This document shows positions 18,000 through 26,392 of a DNA stretch of 64,000 nt, in pieces. The position numbers were made by a program, and so were the translations under genes. Position 1 is the first letter of the stretch, and each line of letters opens with the position of its first letter. The notes beneath the pieces were generated by a model. That model was not told where the DNA came from and ran no database searches. It was given only the letters and a program-made list of their open reading frames with translations. Source of the stretch: Gordonia neofelifaecis NRRL B-59395 (GTDB lineage Bacteria > Actinomycetota > Actinomycetes > Mycobacteriales > Mycobacteriaceae); contig NZ_AEUD01000021.1 in the NCBI RefSeq assembly GCF_000192435.1, positions 1 to 64,000 on the forward strand, written 5' to 3'.

Positions 18000-19268
18000 A
18001 TGGGAGCCGTAATCGGCGCTGTCGTGGCCATCGTGGTCCTGCTCGTCCTCATCGTCATCCTCGTCCTGTCCCGCTATCGGGTACCCGGCGCGGAGGAGGC
18101 GTTCATCGTCACCGGCACCGGAAAGGGCCACGAAGGCAAGGTCTACCGCGGCACCGGAACCTTCGTGCTGCCGGTCGTCCAGCGCGCCACCCGCGTGCAG
18201 CTGTCGTCGGTCAAGGCCGATCTCGATACCTCGACGCCGGCCAACGACGGCATCGAACTCAAGGTGCGCGGCGTCGCCGTCGTGAAGGTCGGCGACACGC
18301 CCGAGGCGATCCTCAAGGCCGGTCCCCGTTTCGGCGACGACCTCAACCGCGTCAAAGCACTCGTGACCGAGCAGCTCTCCGGTGAGCTCCGCTCCATCGT
18401 CGGCACCATGACCGCCAAGAGCATCCTCGTCGATCGGCAGCAGCTGGTCGATCAGGTGGCGCGGTCGATCAAGGAGATCCTCGGCAACCAGGGTCTGGTG
18501 CTCGACAGCTTCTCGATCAACGACGTCCAGGACTCCGACGGTCAGTACTTCTCGGACCTCGCGGCGAAGGAACGGTCGGATCAGGCCGCCATCGCCGCGC
18601 GCTCGCGGGCCGAGGCGCACCGGGTCGCTGAACAGAGCCGCATCGAGAACGAACAGGCGATCATCGAGCAGCAGCGCGAGCTCGACATCGAGCGCGAGGG
18701 CGCCCGCCAGGCCACCGACCGGGCCGCCGCCGAGGCCGACGCCGTCCGACCGCTGGTCGAGGCCGAGCGCCGTCGCATCCAGGTGGAGAAGGACAACGAG
18801 GTCGCCGAGCAGAACGCCCGGCTGCGTGACACCCAGCTCGACGCCGAGGTGCGCCGACCGGCCGAAGCCGAGCTGTACGCGGCCCAGCAGCGCGCCGAAG
18901 CCCGCAAGGCAGAGATCGTCGCCGAAGCCGCGGCGAAGGCCGAGGGCATCCGGATCACCGGTGAGGCCGAGGCGCAGGCCCTCGAGAAGCGCGCCGAGGC
19001 ACTCGGAAAGCTCGACCAGGTCGGTCAACTCGAACTCGTGCTGAGCAAGCTCCCCGACATCGTCCGCGCGGCGTCGGCGCCGCTCGCCGACGCCAACATC
19101 ACCTTGGTCGGCGACTCGGTGGGCCCGGTCGCCAAGGGGGCCAGCACCGGACTGGTCAGCACGATGGAACTGATCCAGGGCGCCACCGGCATCGATATCG
19201 CCGGCATGCTGTCGAACCTGAGCGCCGACAAGCAGCAGGCAGCGGACGCCGCCGCACCGCAGGAGTAG
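18000..19268 (+). CDS. Flotillin-family SPFH protein
   Basis: A 422-residue membrane scaffold of the flotillin/SPFH group. Residues 2-23 form an N-terminal membrane segment; an SPFH domain follows (RVPGAEEAFIVTGTG, GTFVLPVVQRATRVQLSSV, ILGNQGLVLDSFSINDVQD); then a long Glu/Ala/Arg coiled coil (about residues 180-345) with the EA-repeat pattern of flotillins, and a Gly/Ala C-terminal tail. The ATG at 18000 has GAAAGGAA at good distance. With the NfeD-like gene immediately upstream it should form a two-gene operon for membrane microdomain organisation. A perfect 18-bp hairpin lies 20 nt after the stop. Confidence 0.9.
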   Translation: MGAVIGAVVAIVVLLVLIVILVLSRYRVPGAEEAFIVTGTGKGHEGKVYRGTGTFVLPVVQRATRVQLSSVKADLDTSTPANDGIELKVRGVAVVKVGDTPEAILKAGPRFGDDLNRVKALVTEQLSGELRSIVGTMTAKSILVDRQQLVDQVARSIKEILGNQGLVLDSFSINDVQDSDGQYFSDLAAKERSDQAAIAARSRAEAHRVAEQSRIENEQAIIEQQRELDIEREGARQATDRAAAEADAVRPLVEAERRRIQVEKDNEVAEQNARLRDTQLDAEVRRPAEAELYAAQQRAEARKAEIVAEAAAKAEGIRITGEAEAQALEKRAEALGKLDQVGQLELVLSKLPDIVRAASAPLADANITLVGDSVGPVAKGASTGLVSTMELIQGATGIDIAGMLSNLSADKQQAADAAAPQE

Positions 19269-19288
19269 CTGCCCCGCCCGGTACGTGT

Positions 19289-19327
19289 GCCGTTGGTCGT
19301 GACCACGTGGTGGTCACGACCAACGGC
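19289..19327. repeat. Perfect 18-bp hairpin, dispersed repeat copy 1
   Basis: The arm GCCGTTGGTCGTGACCAC is followed by a GTG loop and its exact reverse complement. It lies between the convergent flotillin (+) and GNAT (-) genes and could serve as a terminator for either. A closely related hairpin occurs at 57170-57212, so this is a repeated element and not a one-off terminator. No T-run follows. Confidence 0.75.
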
Positions 19328-19399
19328 ATAAACGCTCCAGGTTCACCGCGAGAGCGACGAGGGTATCGACACGACGTACGGGCGTAGAACCGCGAGCGC

Positions 19400-19726
19400 T
19401 CAGCTGCGGAGGAACTGGAGGATCTCCGGGGTCACCGGATCGACGATGTCGGCGACGTCGTCGTGCTTGCTCACATAGCGGGCGACCAGGGGGCACACCG
19501 GGACCACGCGCCGGCCGGCGGCCCGCGTGTCGGCCAGGGCCTCTCGGACCAGGATCGAGCTGAGTCCGCGGCCGCTGAATCGGTCGTCGAGTTCGGTGTG
19601 CGGGAAGATCCGCTGCGTCCCGCGATCGATGAACATCGTGAATCCGGCTTGCTCCCCGTCGACGAGGATGTCGTAGCGGCCGGCCGCGTCGTTCCGCTTG
19701 ACCTCGATCTGTTCTGCTGCAGTCAT
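19400..19726 (-). CDS. Small GNAT-family N-acetyltransferase (YjdJ-like)
   Basis: A 108-residue stand-alone GNAT of the short COG2388 type. The pattern is YDILVDGEQAGFTMFIDRG, then FPHTELDDRFSGRGLSSILV with the acetyl-CoA loop RFSGRGL, then GRRVVPVCPLVARYVSKH at the C terminus. The substrate is unknown. It is the last gene of a tightly packed minus-strand unit: LON-domain protein, pirin, GNAT, with only 7 nt after the pirin stop. Confidence 0.85.
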   Translation of the reverse strand: MTAAEQIEVKRNDAAGRYDILVDGEQAGFTMFIDRGTQRIFPHTELDDRFSGRGLSSILVREALADTRAAGRRVVPVCPLVARYVSKHDDVADIVDPVTPEILQFLRS

Positions 19727-19733
19727 CGTCGTC

Positions 19734-20726
19734 CTATCCTCGGGGACGCGGCCTCTTGCGCGGCTTCAGTCGTGTGGTGGGCAGCGGTGGCGCGGGAATC
19801 CAATCCTCTCGATCCCAGCCGTCCACCATTCCGAAACGCTCTGCGCGGGCCTGCCATTCCTCGCGGTAGGCGACGATCTCCTCATGGGTCCGGCCGACGA
19901 AGTTCCACCACATGATGATGTCCTCGTAGAACGGTTCACCGCCGAGCAGAATCACCCGCGCGACCTCACCGGTCGGGTTCGCGATCTCGAGGGACTCCGG
20001 GCCCGGGCCGACGTAAGCCATCGACGCCCGACCGATCGCGACGCCGTCGACCTCCAGCGCATCGGTGTCGAGCAGGACGCCGTGTTCGAAGGTCCGGTCG
20101 ACCGAGAGCACCACGGTGGCTCCAGGGCGGATCAGGAGTTCGGCACCGAGCAGCGGCGTCGCCGTCACGATGTCCGCCGCCGATCCGCCCAGTTCGCCGA
20201 CGAACACCCGCATGGTTCCCGCGTCGTCACCGGAGGAATCGGTGAGTCCCACCGCGGACGGCTCGTAATGCTGGAAACCGCTCTCGGCGTCCCTGACCCC
20301 GTCCGGCAGGGCCACCCAGAGCTGCACCCCGTGGAGCATCTCGATCCGGTCGGTCGAGATCTCGGAGTGGCTGATGCCGTGACCTGCTGACATCAGGTTC
20401 ATCTGGCCGGGCAGGACCATCGCCTGCACTCCGGCGCTGTCGCGGTGCTCGATCTCGCCCTCGAACAGCCAGCTGACCGTCTGCAGGCCGGTGTGCGGAT
20501 GCGGAAGCACCTGCATCCCGCCGGACTGCGACACCGGCTCGGGCCCGTAGTGGTCCGCGAAGCACCACGCGCCGACCATCGACCGGTCGCGGGTGGGCAG
20601 CGTGCGATTCACCTTCATCGCACGGATGCCGCCGAGCGGAACCAGCCGCGGCTCGATCACCTCGACGCCTGCGGACGGGTCGGCCACGCATTCCACCTCG
20701 GCCGGCTCGGCCTCCATATTGCTCAT
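19734..20726 (-). CDS. Pirin family protein
   Basis: A 330-residue bicupin of the pirin family. Metal-binding residues lie in the N-terminal cupin (LPHPHTGLQTVSWLFEGEIEHRDS and SAGHGISHSE), and the C-terminal cupin holds GGEPFYEDIIMWWNFVGRT. Pirins are iron proteins with quercetinase-like or regulatory roles; which applies here is unknown. Its ATG lies 4 nt beyond the stop of the LON-domain gene and its stop 7 nt before the GNAT, so all three are one operon. The C-terminal tail is unusually rich in Arg, Lys and Pro. Confidence 0.92.
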   Translation of the reverse strand: MSNMEAEPAEVECVADPSAGVEVIEPRLVPLGGIRAMKVNRTLPTRDRSMVGAWCFADHYGPEPVSQSGGMQVLPHPHTGLQTVSWLFEGEIEHRDSAGVQAMVLPGQMNLMSAGHGISHSEISTDRIEMLHGVQLWVALPDGVRDAESGFQHYEPSAVGLTDSSGDDAGTMRVFVGELGGSAADIVTATPLLGAELLIRPGATVVLSVDRTFEHGVLLDTDALEVDGVAIGRASMAYVGPGPESLEIANPTGEVARVILLGGEPFYEDIIMWWNFVGRTHEEIVAYREEWQARAERFGMVDGWDREDWIPAPPLPTTRLKPRKRPRPRG

Positions 20727-20730
20727 CGCA

Positions 20731-21366
20731 CTACCCCTTCAGTCGAAATCTCAAAGCGGCGATCAGGTCGTCGAGTGCAGCGTCGATCACATCGATCCGC
20801 GCACCCGGATCGGGTGCCTCCAGAACACTCTGCCGGTCGGCGGGACCGAGCGGGAGGTCCGACGCAGCGCGGAACGACGCGGTCGTCTGATCCCCCGATT
20901 CGTACTCCACCGTCGTGGACAGCTGGGAGGCGATCCATCGCAACTGCGGATCCTGGCGACCGCCCTGACCGCAGAGCAGTTGCAGCTGTGCGCGCTTCTC
21001 CATCAGCTCCGACCACTCGAGGTATCCGACCTCCGGTTCGGGGAGATCCTCGACGATCGCATGCGGATACGGATCGTCGGGCAGCCATTCGAGCACTCGG
21101 ATCCGTGAGACGCCGTTGCACAGCAGCGAATAGCGGCCCGGCCCGGATTGCGTGAATCGATCGATCTGTGCAATGGTGCCGACCATCGACCGGACATCGC
21201 CGCCGCCGACCTCCGACCCGCGTTCGATCAACACCACGCCGAACTTTCCATCGTCCTTCTCTACGACGGGAACCATTGCGGCGTAACGCGGTTCGAAGAT
21301 TCGGAGGGGAAGCTGCTCCCCCGGCAGGAGCACCGCTCCGAGCGGAAACATCGGCATCTCCCTCAT
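20731..21366 (-). CDS. LON substrate-binding domain protein
   Basis: A 211-residue stand-alone Lon N-terminal (LAN) domain without ATPase or protease parts. The start MREMPMFPLGAVLLPGEQLPL and the LRIFEPRYAAMV strand-helix are the family signature; GRYSLLCNGVSRIRVLEW and a helical C terminus follow. Such proteins may recognise substrates, but their activity is not established. The frame extends upstream of 21366 without homology, so I start at the ATG matching the domain. First gene of the LON/pirin/GNAT operon, divergent from the sulfur operon. Confidence 0.88.
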   Translation of the reverse strand: MREMPMFPLGAVLLPGEQLPLRIFEPRYAAMVPVVEKDDGKFGVVLIERGSEVGGGDVRSMVGTIAQIDRFTQSGPGRYSLLCNGVSRIRVLEWLPDDPYPHAIVEDLPEPEVGYLEWSELMEKRAQLQLLCGQGGRQDPQLRWIASQLSTTVEYESGDQTTASFRAASDLPLGPADRQSVLEAPDPGARIDVIDAALDDLIAALRFRLKG

Positions 21367-21415
21367 GCCGATCAGGGTACCCGGCACCGCGTTGCGCCCA
21401 TCCTGATTCGAACCG

Positions 21416-21567
21416 TTGCCGCTCCGTGGGCCCCACCGCAGACTGACAACGTGCTTGCGAACATGTGCTCCGCCCGCCGATGTCGCTGACATCCGCGGCT
21501 TGACCCGGCACCGGTCACCGCCGAACGACACCGATTCTCAACCCCCTCACCGGAGGTCTATTCCGTC
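21416..21567 (+). promoter_or_regulatory. Promoter and leader of the organosulfur operon, possible attenuator
   Basis: A -35-like TTGCCG (21416-21421) and -10-like CAGACT (21439-21444) with a 17-nt spacer place a start near 21451, on a GTG that opens a 12-codon frame. The end of that frame overlaps the perfect hairpin GATGTC-GCT-GACATC (21479-21493). Just before sfnG, CCTC-ACCG-GAGG can fold and hide the GGAGG ribosome site. The parts fit translation-dependent control of the operon by cysteine supply, as known for leaderless cysteine-rich upstream frames in mycobacteria. The promoter boxes are weak. Confidence 0.4.
21451..21489 (+). CDS. Putative leaderless cysteine-containing leader peptide
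   Basis: A 12-codon frame from GTG to TGA encoding MLANMCSARRCR, with cysteine at positions 6 and 11. It begins where a candidate promoter would start transcription and ends 78 nt before sfnG, the first gene of a sulfur-scavenging operon. The second Cys codon lies inside a hairpin arm, so ribosome pausing there would change folding. Two separated Cys codons are fewer than in described poly-cysteine leaders, so this could be chance. Confidence 0.35.
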   Translation: MLANMCSARRCR

Positions 21568-22740
21568 ATGCCAGAAAAGCTTTCCGACCGACTCCTACAG
21601 GCGGCGTCCGCACCACTCCAGTTCGCCTACTGGGTCCCCAACGTCAGCGGTGGACTCGTCGTCTCGAACATCGAGCAGCGCACCGATTGGGGCTACGAAT
21701 ACAACCGGACGCTCGCCCAACTCGCCGAGAACAACGGCTTCGACTACGCGCTGAGCCAGGTCCGATACACCGCATCCTATGGAGCCGCCTACCAGCACGA
21801 GTCGACCAGCTTCTCGCTCGCCCTCCTGCTCGCCACCGAGCGCCTCAAGGTGATCGCCGCCGTCCACCCGGGGCTGTGGCAGCCGGGTGTGCTCGCGAAG
21901 TTCCTCGCCACCGCCGACCATCTGTCCGGCGGCCGCGCGGCCGTGAATGTGGTGAGCGGCTGGTTCAAGGACGAGTTCACCAAACTCGGTGAGCCGTGGC
22001 TCGAACACGACGAGCGCTATCGCCGTGCCGAGGAGTTCATCACCTACCTGCGACGCATCTGGACCGACGAGCATGCGGAGTTCAGCGGTGACTTCTACCG
22101 GCTCCACGACTTCGATCTCAAGCCCAAGCCGCTCGACCTGCCCGGCCGCGCCCACCCGGAGATCTTCCAGGGCGGCAACTCCACGGCGGCACGGGCCATG
22201 GCCGGCCGCGTGTCGGACTGGTACTTCAGCAACGGGAAGGACTTCGACGGCATCACCGAACAGGTGACCGACGTCCTCACCGAAGCCGCCCTGCACGACC
22301 GCACGGTCAAGTTCGGACTCAACGGCTTCCTCATCGGCCGCGATACCGAGTCGGAGGCGCGCGATGTGCTCCGCGAGATCGTCGCGAAGGCCGACCGCGA
22401 GGCCGTCGAGGGCTTCGGCTCTGCGGTCAAGCAGGCGGGTTCGTCGACGGCGGACGGCAAGGGCATGTGGCAGGACTCCGAGTTCGCCGACCTCGTCCAG
22501 TACAACGACGGTTTCCGCACAGGGCTGATCGGCACACCCGAACAGGTCGCCGAGCGGATCGTCGCGTACAAGACCCGCGGAGTGAATCTGCTGCTCCTCG
22601 GCTTCCTGCACTACCACGAGGACGTCGTCTACTTCGGCGAGAAGATCCTGCCGCTGGTTCGCGAGTTGGAGAACGACCTCGCCGTCAGCGGCCGCCTGGA
22701 GTCCGAACTCGCCCGCCACGGCGTCCTGACCGCGTCCTGA
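21568..22740 (+). CDS. sfnG: Dimethylsulfone monooxygenase SfnG-like, FMNH2-dependent
   Basis: A 390-residue class C (luciferase-like) flavin monooxygenase that should cleave dimethylsulfone to methanesulfinate and formaldehyde with FMNH2 and O2. The match to SfnG is strong: FAYWVPNVSGGLVVSNIEQR near residue 19, ALSQVRYTASYGA, RAAVNVVSGWFKDEF, the GEPWLEHDERYRRAEEFI segment, HPEIFQGGNST and RVSDWYFSNG. The ATG at 21568 has GGAGG upstream. It opens a five-gene plus-strand operon with two further monooxygenases, SsuD/MsuD and a flavin reductase that would supply FMNH2. The C terminus is slightly longer than in Pseudomonas SfnG. Confidence 0.9.
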   Translation: MPEKLSDRLLQAASAPLQFAYWVPNVSGGLVVSNIEQRTDWGYEYNRTLAQLAENNGFDYALSQVRYTASYGAAYQHESTSFSLALLLATERLKVIAAVHPGLWQPGVLAKFLATADHLSGGRAAVNVVSGWFKDEFTKLGEPWLEHDERYRRAEEFITYLRRIWTDEHAEFSGDFYRLHDFDLKPKPLDLPGRAHPEIFQGGNSTAARAMAGRVSDWYFSNGKDFDGITEQVTDVLTEAALHDRTVKFGLNGFLIGRDTESEARDVLREIVAKADREAVEGFGSAVKQAGSSTADGKGMWQDSEFADLVQYNDGFRTGLIGTPEQVAERIVAYKTRGVNLLLLGFLHYHEDVVYFGEKILPLVRELENDLAVSGRLESELARHGVLTAS

Positions 22741-22767
22741 ACCCCACACCCAGAGAGAAGAACCGAC

Positions 22768-23973
22768 ATGACCATCGCAGAGACCTCCACCGACAACCGC
22801 GCACAGTTCGACGCCGCACTGCACCGAGCCGACCTCGTCGCCGCCGAACTCCGCGCGACCGCAGCCGAACGCGACCGCGCCAACCGGCCCCCGCTGGCCG
22901 AGATCGAATTGCTCCGCGAAGCAGACCTGCTCCAAGTGGGCGAGCCGGCCGAGTACGGCGGCTCGGGACTCAGCTACGCGCAGTCGCAGCAGATCACCCG
23001 CCGCATCGCGCGCGGCGACACCTCGATCGCTCACCTGCTGGGTTACCACTACGCGCAGCAGCGGATCCCCCATCTGTTCGGCACGCCCGAGCAGGCCGAG
23101 GAGCAGTCCCGCCGCAACGCCCAGTACAAGCCGTTCTGGGGCGGCGTCCAGAACCCGCGCGGCGCCTCCGGACTGGTTCTGACGCGCGACGGTTCCGGTT
23201 TCCGACTCGACGGTCGTCGCACCTTCGCCTCGGGCGCCGGTGTCGCCGATCAGCTCTCGGTCACCGCGACCCTCGACGGTGATCTGGTGTTCCTGTCGAT
23301 CCCGACGCGCCGCGAAGGGTTCACCGCGCTCGGCGACTGGGACAACATCGGCCAACGCCTCACCGACTCCGGAGGCGTGGTGTTCGACGGCGCCCGTATC
23401 GAGCGACACGAGATCCTCGGCGACGATCCGCTGACCGGCCGGGTGCCCGACGCCTTCCAGACCCTGATCACACCGCACTGGCAGCTGGCGTTCGTGAACT
23501 TCTACATCGGCACCGCCGAGGGCGCTCTCGAGGAGGCTCTCGACTGGACGCGTCTGAACGCCTCCGCGTGGGAGACGTCGGGGCTCGAGAGCGCGACCGA
23601 CGATCCCTACATCCTCGAACTCGTCGGACAGTTGCGGTCGGAGGTCACCGCGGCGGCGCTCCTCGCCGATCGCGCGGGCTACGCGCTGCAGCGTGCCCTC
23701 GACATCGGCCACGACCTGACCGCCGAACAGCGCGCGGAGACCGCCGTCGCCATCGCGGAGGCCAAGTACGTCACGACCAAGGTCTCGCTCGACGTCGCCT
23801 CGCGGCTGTTCGAGATCCAGGGGGCTCGTGCGACCACGACGGCATACGGATTCGACCGGCACTGGCGCAATCTGCGCACCCACACCGTCCACGATCCGGT
23901 CGCGTACAAGGCACGCGAGGTCGGCGACTGGACGCTGAACCGGCGAGCACCGCAGTTCACCCTCTACAGCTGA
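22768..23973 (+). CDS. Acyl-CoA-dehydrogenase-fold flavin monooxygenase (MsuC/DszC-like)
   Basis: A 401-residue class D flavin monooxygenase. Seen: an N-terminal helix with TAAERDRANRPPLAEIELLR, the LLGYHYAQQ motif, TFASGAGVADQLSVTA, DDPYILELVGQLRSE and a C-terminal WRNLRTHTVHDPVAYK block, all shared with DszC-type enzymes. Between SfnG and SsuD/MsuD, the expected job is methanesulfinate to methanesulfonate (the MsuC step), by inference from pathway order. Alternatives are SfnB-like sulfur acquisition or oxidation of another organosulfur compound. It follows sfnG by 27 nt. No dszA or dszB gene is present, so dibenzothiophene desulfurisation is not supported. Confidence 0.82.
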   Translation: MTIAETSTDNRAQFDAALHRADLVAAELRATAAERDRANRPPLAEIELLREADLLQVGEPAEYGGSGLSYAQSQQITRRIARGDTSIAHLLGYHYAQQRIPHLFGTPEQAEEQSRRNAQYKPFWGGVQNPRGASGLVLTRDGSGFRLDGRRTFASGAGVADQLSVTATLDGDLVFLSIPTRREGFTALGDWDNIGQRLTDSGGVVFDGARIERHEILGDDPLTGRVPDAFQTLITPHWQLAFVNFYIGTAEGALEEALDWTRLNASAWETSGLESATDDPYILELVGQLRSEVTAAALLADRAGYALQRALDIGHDLTAEQRAETAVAIAEAKYVTTKVSLDVASRLFEIQGARATTTAYGFDRHWRNLRTHTVHDPVAYKAREVGDWTLNRRAPQFTLYS

Positions 23974-24016
23974 GCCCACCATCCACCCGATCCGCACCGA
24001 AAGTGATTCGCGCATC

Positions 24017-25177
24017 ATGACTTCCACCCTCCACGACGCGGCACTGCTCGATCTCCTGCCGGGCATCGCCGACGCCGCGTCACACCGTGACCGGGACCGT
24101 GTTCTGCCACGAGCCGAACTGGACGCGTTGTCGAAGGCCGGTCTCCTCGCGATCACCGTGCCCGCCGAGCACGGCGGACCGGGCCTGGGCATCGGGTCGG
24201 CGGTGGCGCTCACCGCGTCGGTGGCCGCCGTCGACCCGAGCCTCGCCCAGATCCCGCAGAGCCACTTCACGTTTCTGGACGCACTCCGCCGGGTCGGTTC
24301 ACCCGCGCTGACGGGCCGCGTCTTCAACCGAGTCCTCGCCGGCGACCGGCTGGCGAACGCCCAGAGCGAACGCGGCGGTGCCACCGTGCTCGACGATTCG
24401 ACGACGCTCCTGCCCACCGAAGAGGGCCTGCGTCTGACGGGCACCAAGTTCTACTGCACCGGCGCGGTACTGGCCGATCTCCTCGCCGTCCGCGCCGTCG
24501 GACCGACCGGCCGGGTGCTGGTGTACCTCCCGGTCGACGCGCCCGGTGTCACCGTGCGCGACGACTGGGATGCCGTCGGACAGCGGACCACCGCCTCGGG
24601 GACCGTCGAGTTCGACGATGTGGCGGTGACGGCCGATCAGGTGGTCGACTTCGACGCGCTGTTCACGGCCCCGAGCACCTATGGTGCCCGGGCACAGATC
24701 CTGCACGCAGCCGTGGACGCGGGCCTGGCGGCCGGGGCGCTCGCCGCCGGGCGGGAGACCGCGCAGCATGCACGTCCGTGGTTCGAGGCCGGCGTCCGGC
24801 GGGCGGTGGAGGATCCCCTGCTGGTGGCTGCCGCGGGCGAGGTCGAGTTGTCCGTCCGCTCCGCGAAGTCGTTGCTGGACACCGCCGTCCGGGCGATCGA
24901 GACCGCCGAAGCCGGGGGCGAGACTCCCGAACTCGTCGCCGAGGCCTCGCTCGCCACCGCTGCGGCGAAGGTCGCCGCCGGTCGTGCCGCCAGACAGGCG
25001 GGCGAGGTCCTGTTCGACCTCGGCGGGACCCGAGCCGCGGCGGCACCCGCGAACCTCTCCCGTTACTGGCGTGACGCCCGCACGCACACGCTCCACGACC
25101 CGGAACGGTGGAAGGTCGTGCACCTCGGCCGCTGGGCGCTGACGAAGACTCCCCCGCCCGTTCACGGAAACATCTGA
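24017..25177 (+). CDS. SfnB-family sulfur acquisition oxidoreductase
   Basis: A 386-residue acyl-CoA-dehydrogenase-fold flavoprotein of the SfnB type, found with sulfone and sulfonate monooxygenases. Visible: VPAEHGGPGLGIGSAVALT, the GTKFYCTGAVLADLLAVRAV segment, RDDWDAVGQRTTASGTVEFD and the C-terminal YWRDARTHTLHDPERWK block. It is a diverged relative of the gene 43 nt upstream, so the operon carries two enzymes of this fold, perhaps for successive or different sulfur substrates. The reaction of SfnB is not well defined. Most likely it uses FMNH2 from the reductase at the end of the operon. Confidence 0.82.
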   Translation: MTSTLHDAALLDLLPGIADAASHRDRDRVLPRAELDALSKAGLLAITVPAEHGGPGLGIGSAVALTASVAAVDPSLAQIPQSHFTFLDALRRVGSPALTGRVFNRVLAGDRLANAQSERGGATVLDDSTTLLPTEEGLRLTGTKFYCTGAVLADLLAVRAVGPTGRVLVYLPVDAPGVTVRDDWDAVGQRTTASGTVEFDDVAVTADQVVDFDALFTAPSTYGARAQILHAAVDAGLAAGALAAGRETAQHARPWFEAGVRRAVEDPLLVAAAGEVELSVRSAKSLLDTAVRAIETAEAGGETPELVAEASLATAAAKVAAGRAARQAGEVLFDLGGTRAAAAPANLSRYWRDARTHTLHDPERWKVVHLGRWALTKTPPPVHGNI

Positions 25178-25196
25178 CCCTTCACAGGAAGACTCC

Positions 25197-26366
25197 ATGT
25201 CACTGAAACTCCACTGGTTCCTGCCCACCTACGGCGACTCCCGATTCATCGTGGGCGGCGGCCACGGCCTGCCCGCGGGCACCGCACACAGCGATCGACC
25301 GGCGTCCGTCGGCTACTTGAGTTCTATCGCGCGGGCGGCCGAAGACTTCGGGTTCACCGCCGCGCTGACACCCACCGGCGCGTGGTGCGAAGACGCCTGG
25401 CTGACGACGGCGATGGTCGCCCGCGAATCCGAGCGCCTGGGCTTCCTGGTGGCGCTGCGGCCCGGACTGATAAGTCCGACCCTCGCCGCACAGATGGCGG
25501 CGACCTTCAGCCGCCACGCTCCCGGACGCCTTCTGCTCAACGTCGTGACCGGCGGCGAATCCCACGAGCAACGCGCGTTCGGCGACTTCCTCGACAAACC
25601 CGCCCGCTACGCCCGCGCCGACGAGTTCCTCTCGGTGGTCACCCGGCTGTGGCGGGGCGAGCGCGTCACCCATCACGGCGAGCATCTTCGAGTCGACGAC
25701 GCGGCACTCGGCACCCTGCCGTCGCCGGAGATCCCCATCTACTTCGGCGGGTCGTCTCCGGAGGCCGGTCCGGTCGCCGCACGCCACAGTGACGTGTACC
25801 TGACGTGGGGCGAGCCTCCCGCCGCCGTCGCGGCCAAGATCGATTGGATCCGCAGACTCGCCGACCGCGAGGGGCGAACCGTCCGCTTCGGCATCCGCCT
25901 GCACGTCATCGCTCGCGACACCTCGGAGGACGCCTGGGCGGCGGCGGGCAAGCTGCTCGAGGCGCTGGACGAAGACACCGTGCGGGCGGCCCAGGCGGGA
26001 CTCGCACGAAGCGAATCCACCGGACAGGCCAATATGCGCGACCTGCACTCGAGTCATCGCGCCGACGGATCGTGGCGGGATCCTCGGGCGCTCGAGGTCG
26101 CGCCGAACCTCTGGGCCGGGGTGGGACTGGTCCGCGGCGGTGCCGGCACCGCGCTCGTCGGCAGCCATGCCGAGGTCGCCGACCGGATCGCCGAGTACTC
26201 CGCGTTGGGGATCGACGAATTCGTGCTGTCCGGCTACCCGCATCTGGAGGAGTTGTACTGGTTCGGCGAAGGCGTGATCCCACAGCTCACGCAGCGTGGC
26301 CTGTTCGTGCCTCCCGGCTCGGATCGATCGCCGACGGCGACGCCGTTCCTGGCCGCCGCGCACTGA
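25197..26366 (+). CDS. ssuD: Alkanesulfonate/methanesulfonate monooxygenase (SsuD/MsuD-like)
   Basis: A 389-residue FMNH2-dependent alkanesulfonate monooxygenase that releases sulfite and an aldehyde from C1 or longer sulfonates. The family signature is nearly continuous: LHWFLPTYGDSRF, LTPTGAWCEDAWL, FLVALRPGLISPTLAAQMAA, LLNVVTGGE, YLTWGEPPAAVAAKI, RFGIRLHVIARDT and NLWAGVGLVRGGAGTALVG. Sequence does not decide methanesulfonate (MsuD) from longer substrates (SsuD); the SfnG context favours methanesulfonate. It starts 19 nt after the SfnB-like gene. No ssuABC transporter is present; dimethylsulfone itself can diffuse in. Confidence 0.92.
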   Translation: MSLKLHWFLPTYGDSRFIVGGGHGLPAGTAHSDRPASVGYLSSIARAAEDFGFTAALTPTGAWCEDAWLTTAMVARESERLGFLVALRPGLISPTLAAQMAATFSRHAPGRLLLNVVTGGESHEQRAFGDFLDKPARYARADEFLSVVTRLWRGERVTHHGEHLRVDDAALGTLPSPEIPIYFGGSSPEAGPVAARHSDVYLTWGEPPAAVAAKIDWIRRLADREGRTVRFGIRLHVIARDTSEDAWAAAGKLLEALDEDTVRAAQAGLARSESTGQANMRDLHSSHRADGSWRDPRALEVAPNLWAGVGLVRGGAGTALVGSHAEVADRIAEYSALGIDEFVLSGYPHLEELYWFGEGVIPQLTQRGLFVPPGSDRSPTATPFLAAAH

Positions 26367-26392
26367 ACCGCCGCCGATCGAAGGATTCCGCG

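Noticed and set aside
17980-18012. Ten-codon frame overlapping the flotillin start
   Set aside because: It spans the flotillin ribosome site and has no own promoter or ribosome site; chance frame.
21367-21567. SAM riboswitch in front of the sulfur operon
   Set aside because: No conserved SAM-I, SAM-II or SAM-IV core could be found; the small frame and hairpins explain the leader better.
22768-23973. DszC of a dibenzothiophene desulfurisation (dsz) operon
   Set aside because: Similarity in fold and C-terminal block is real, but no dszA or dszB gene is present, and the neighbours are SfnG, SfnB and SsuD.
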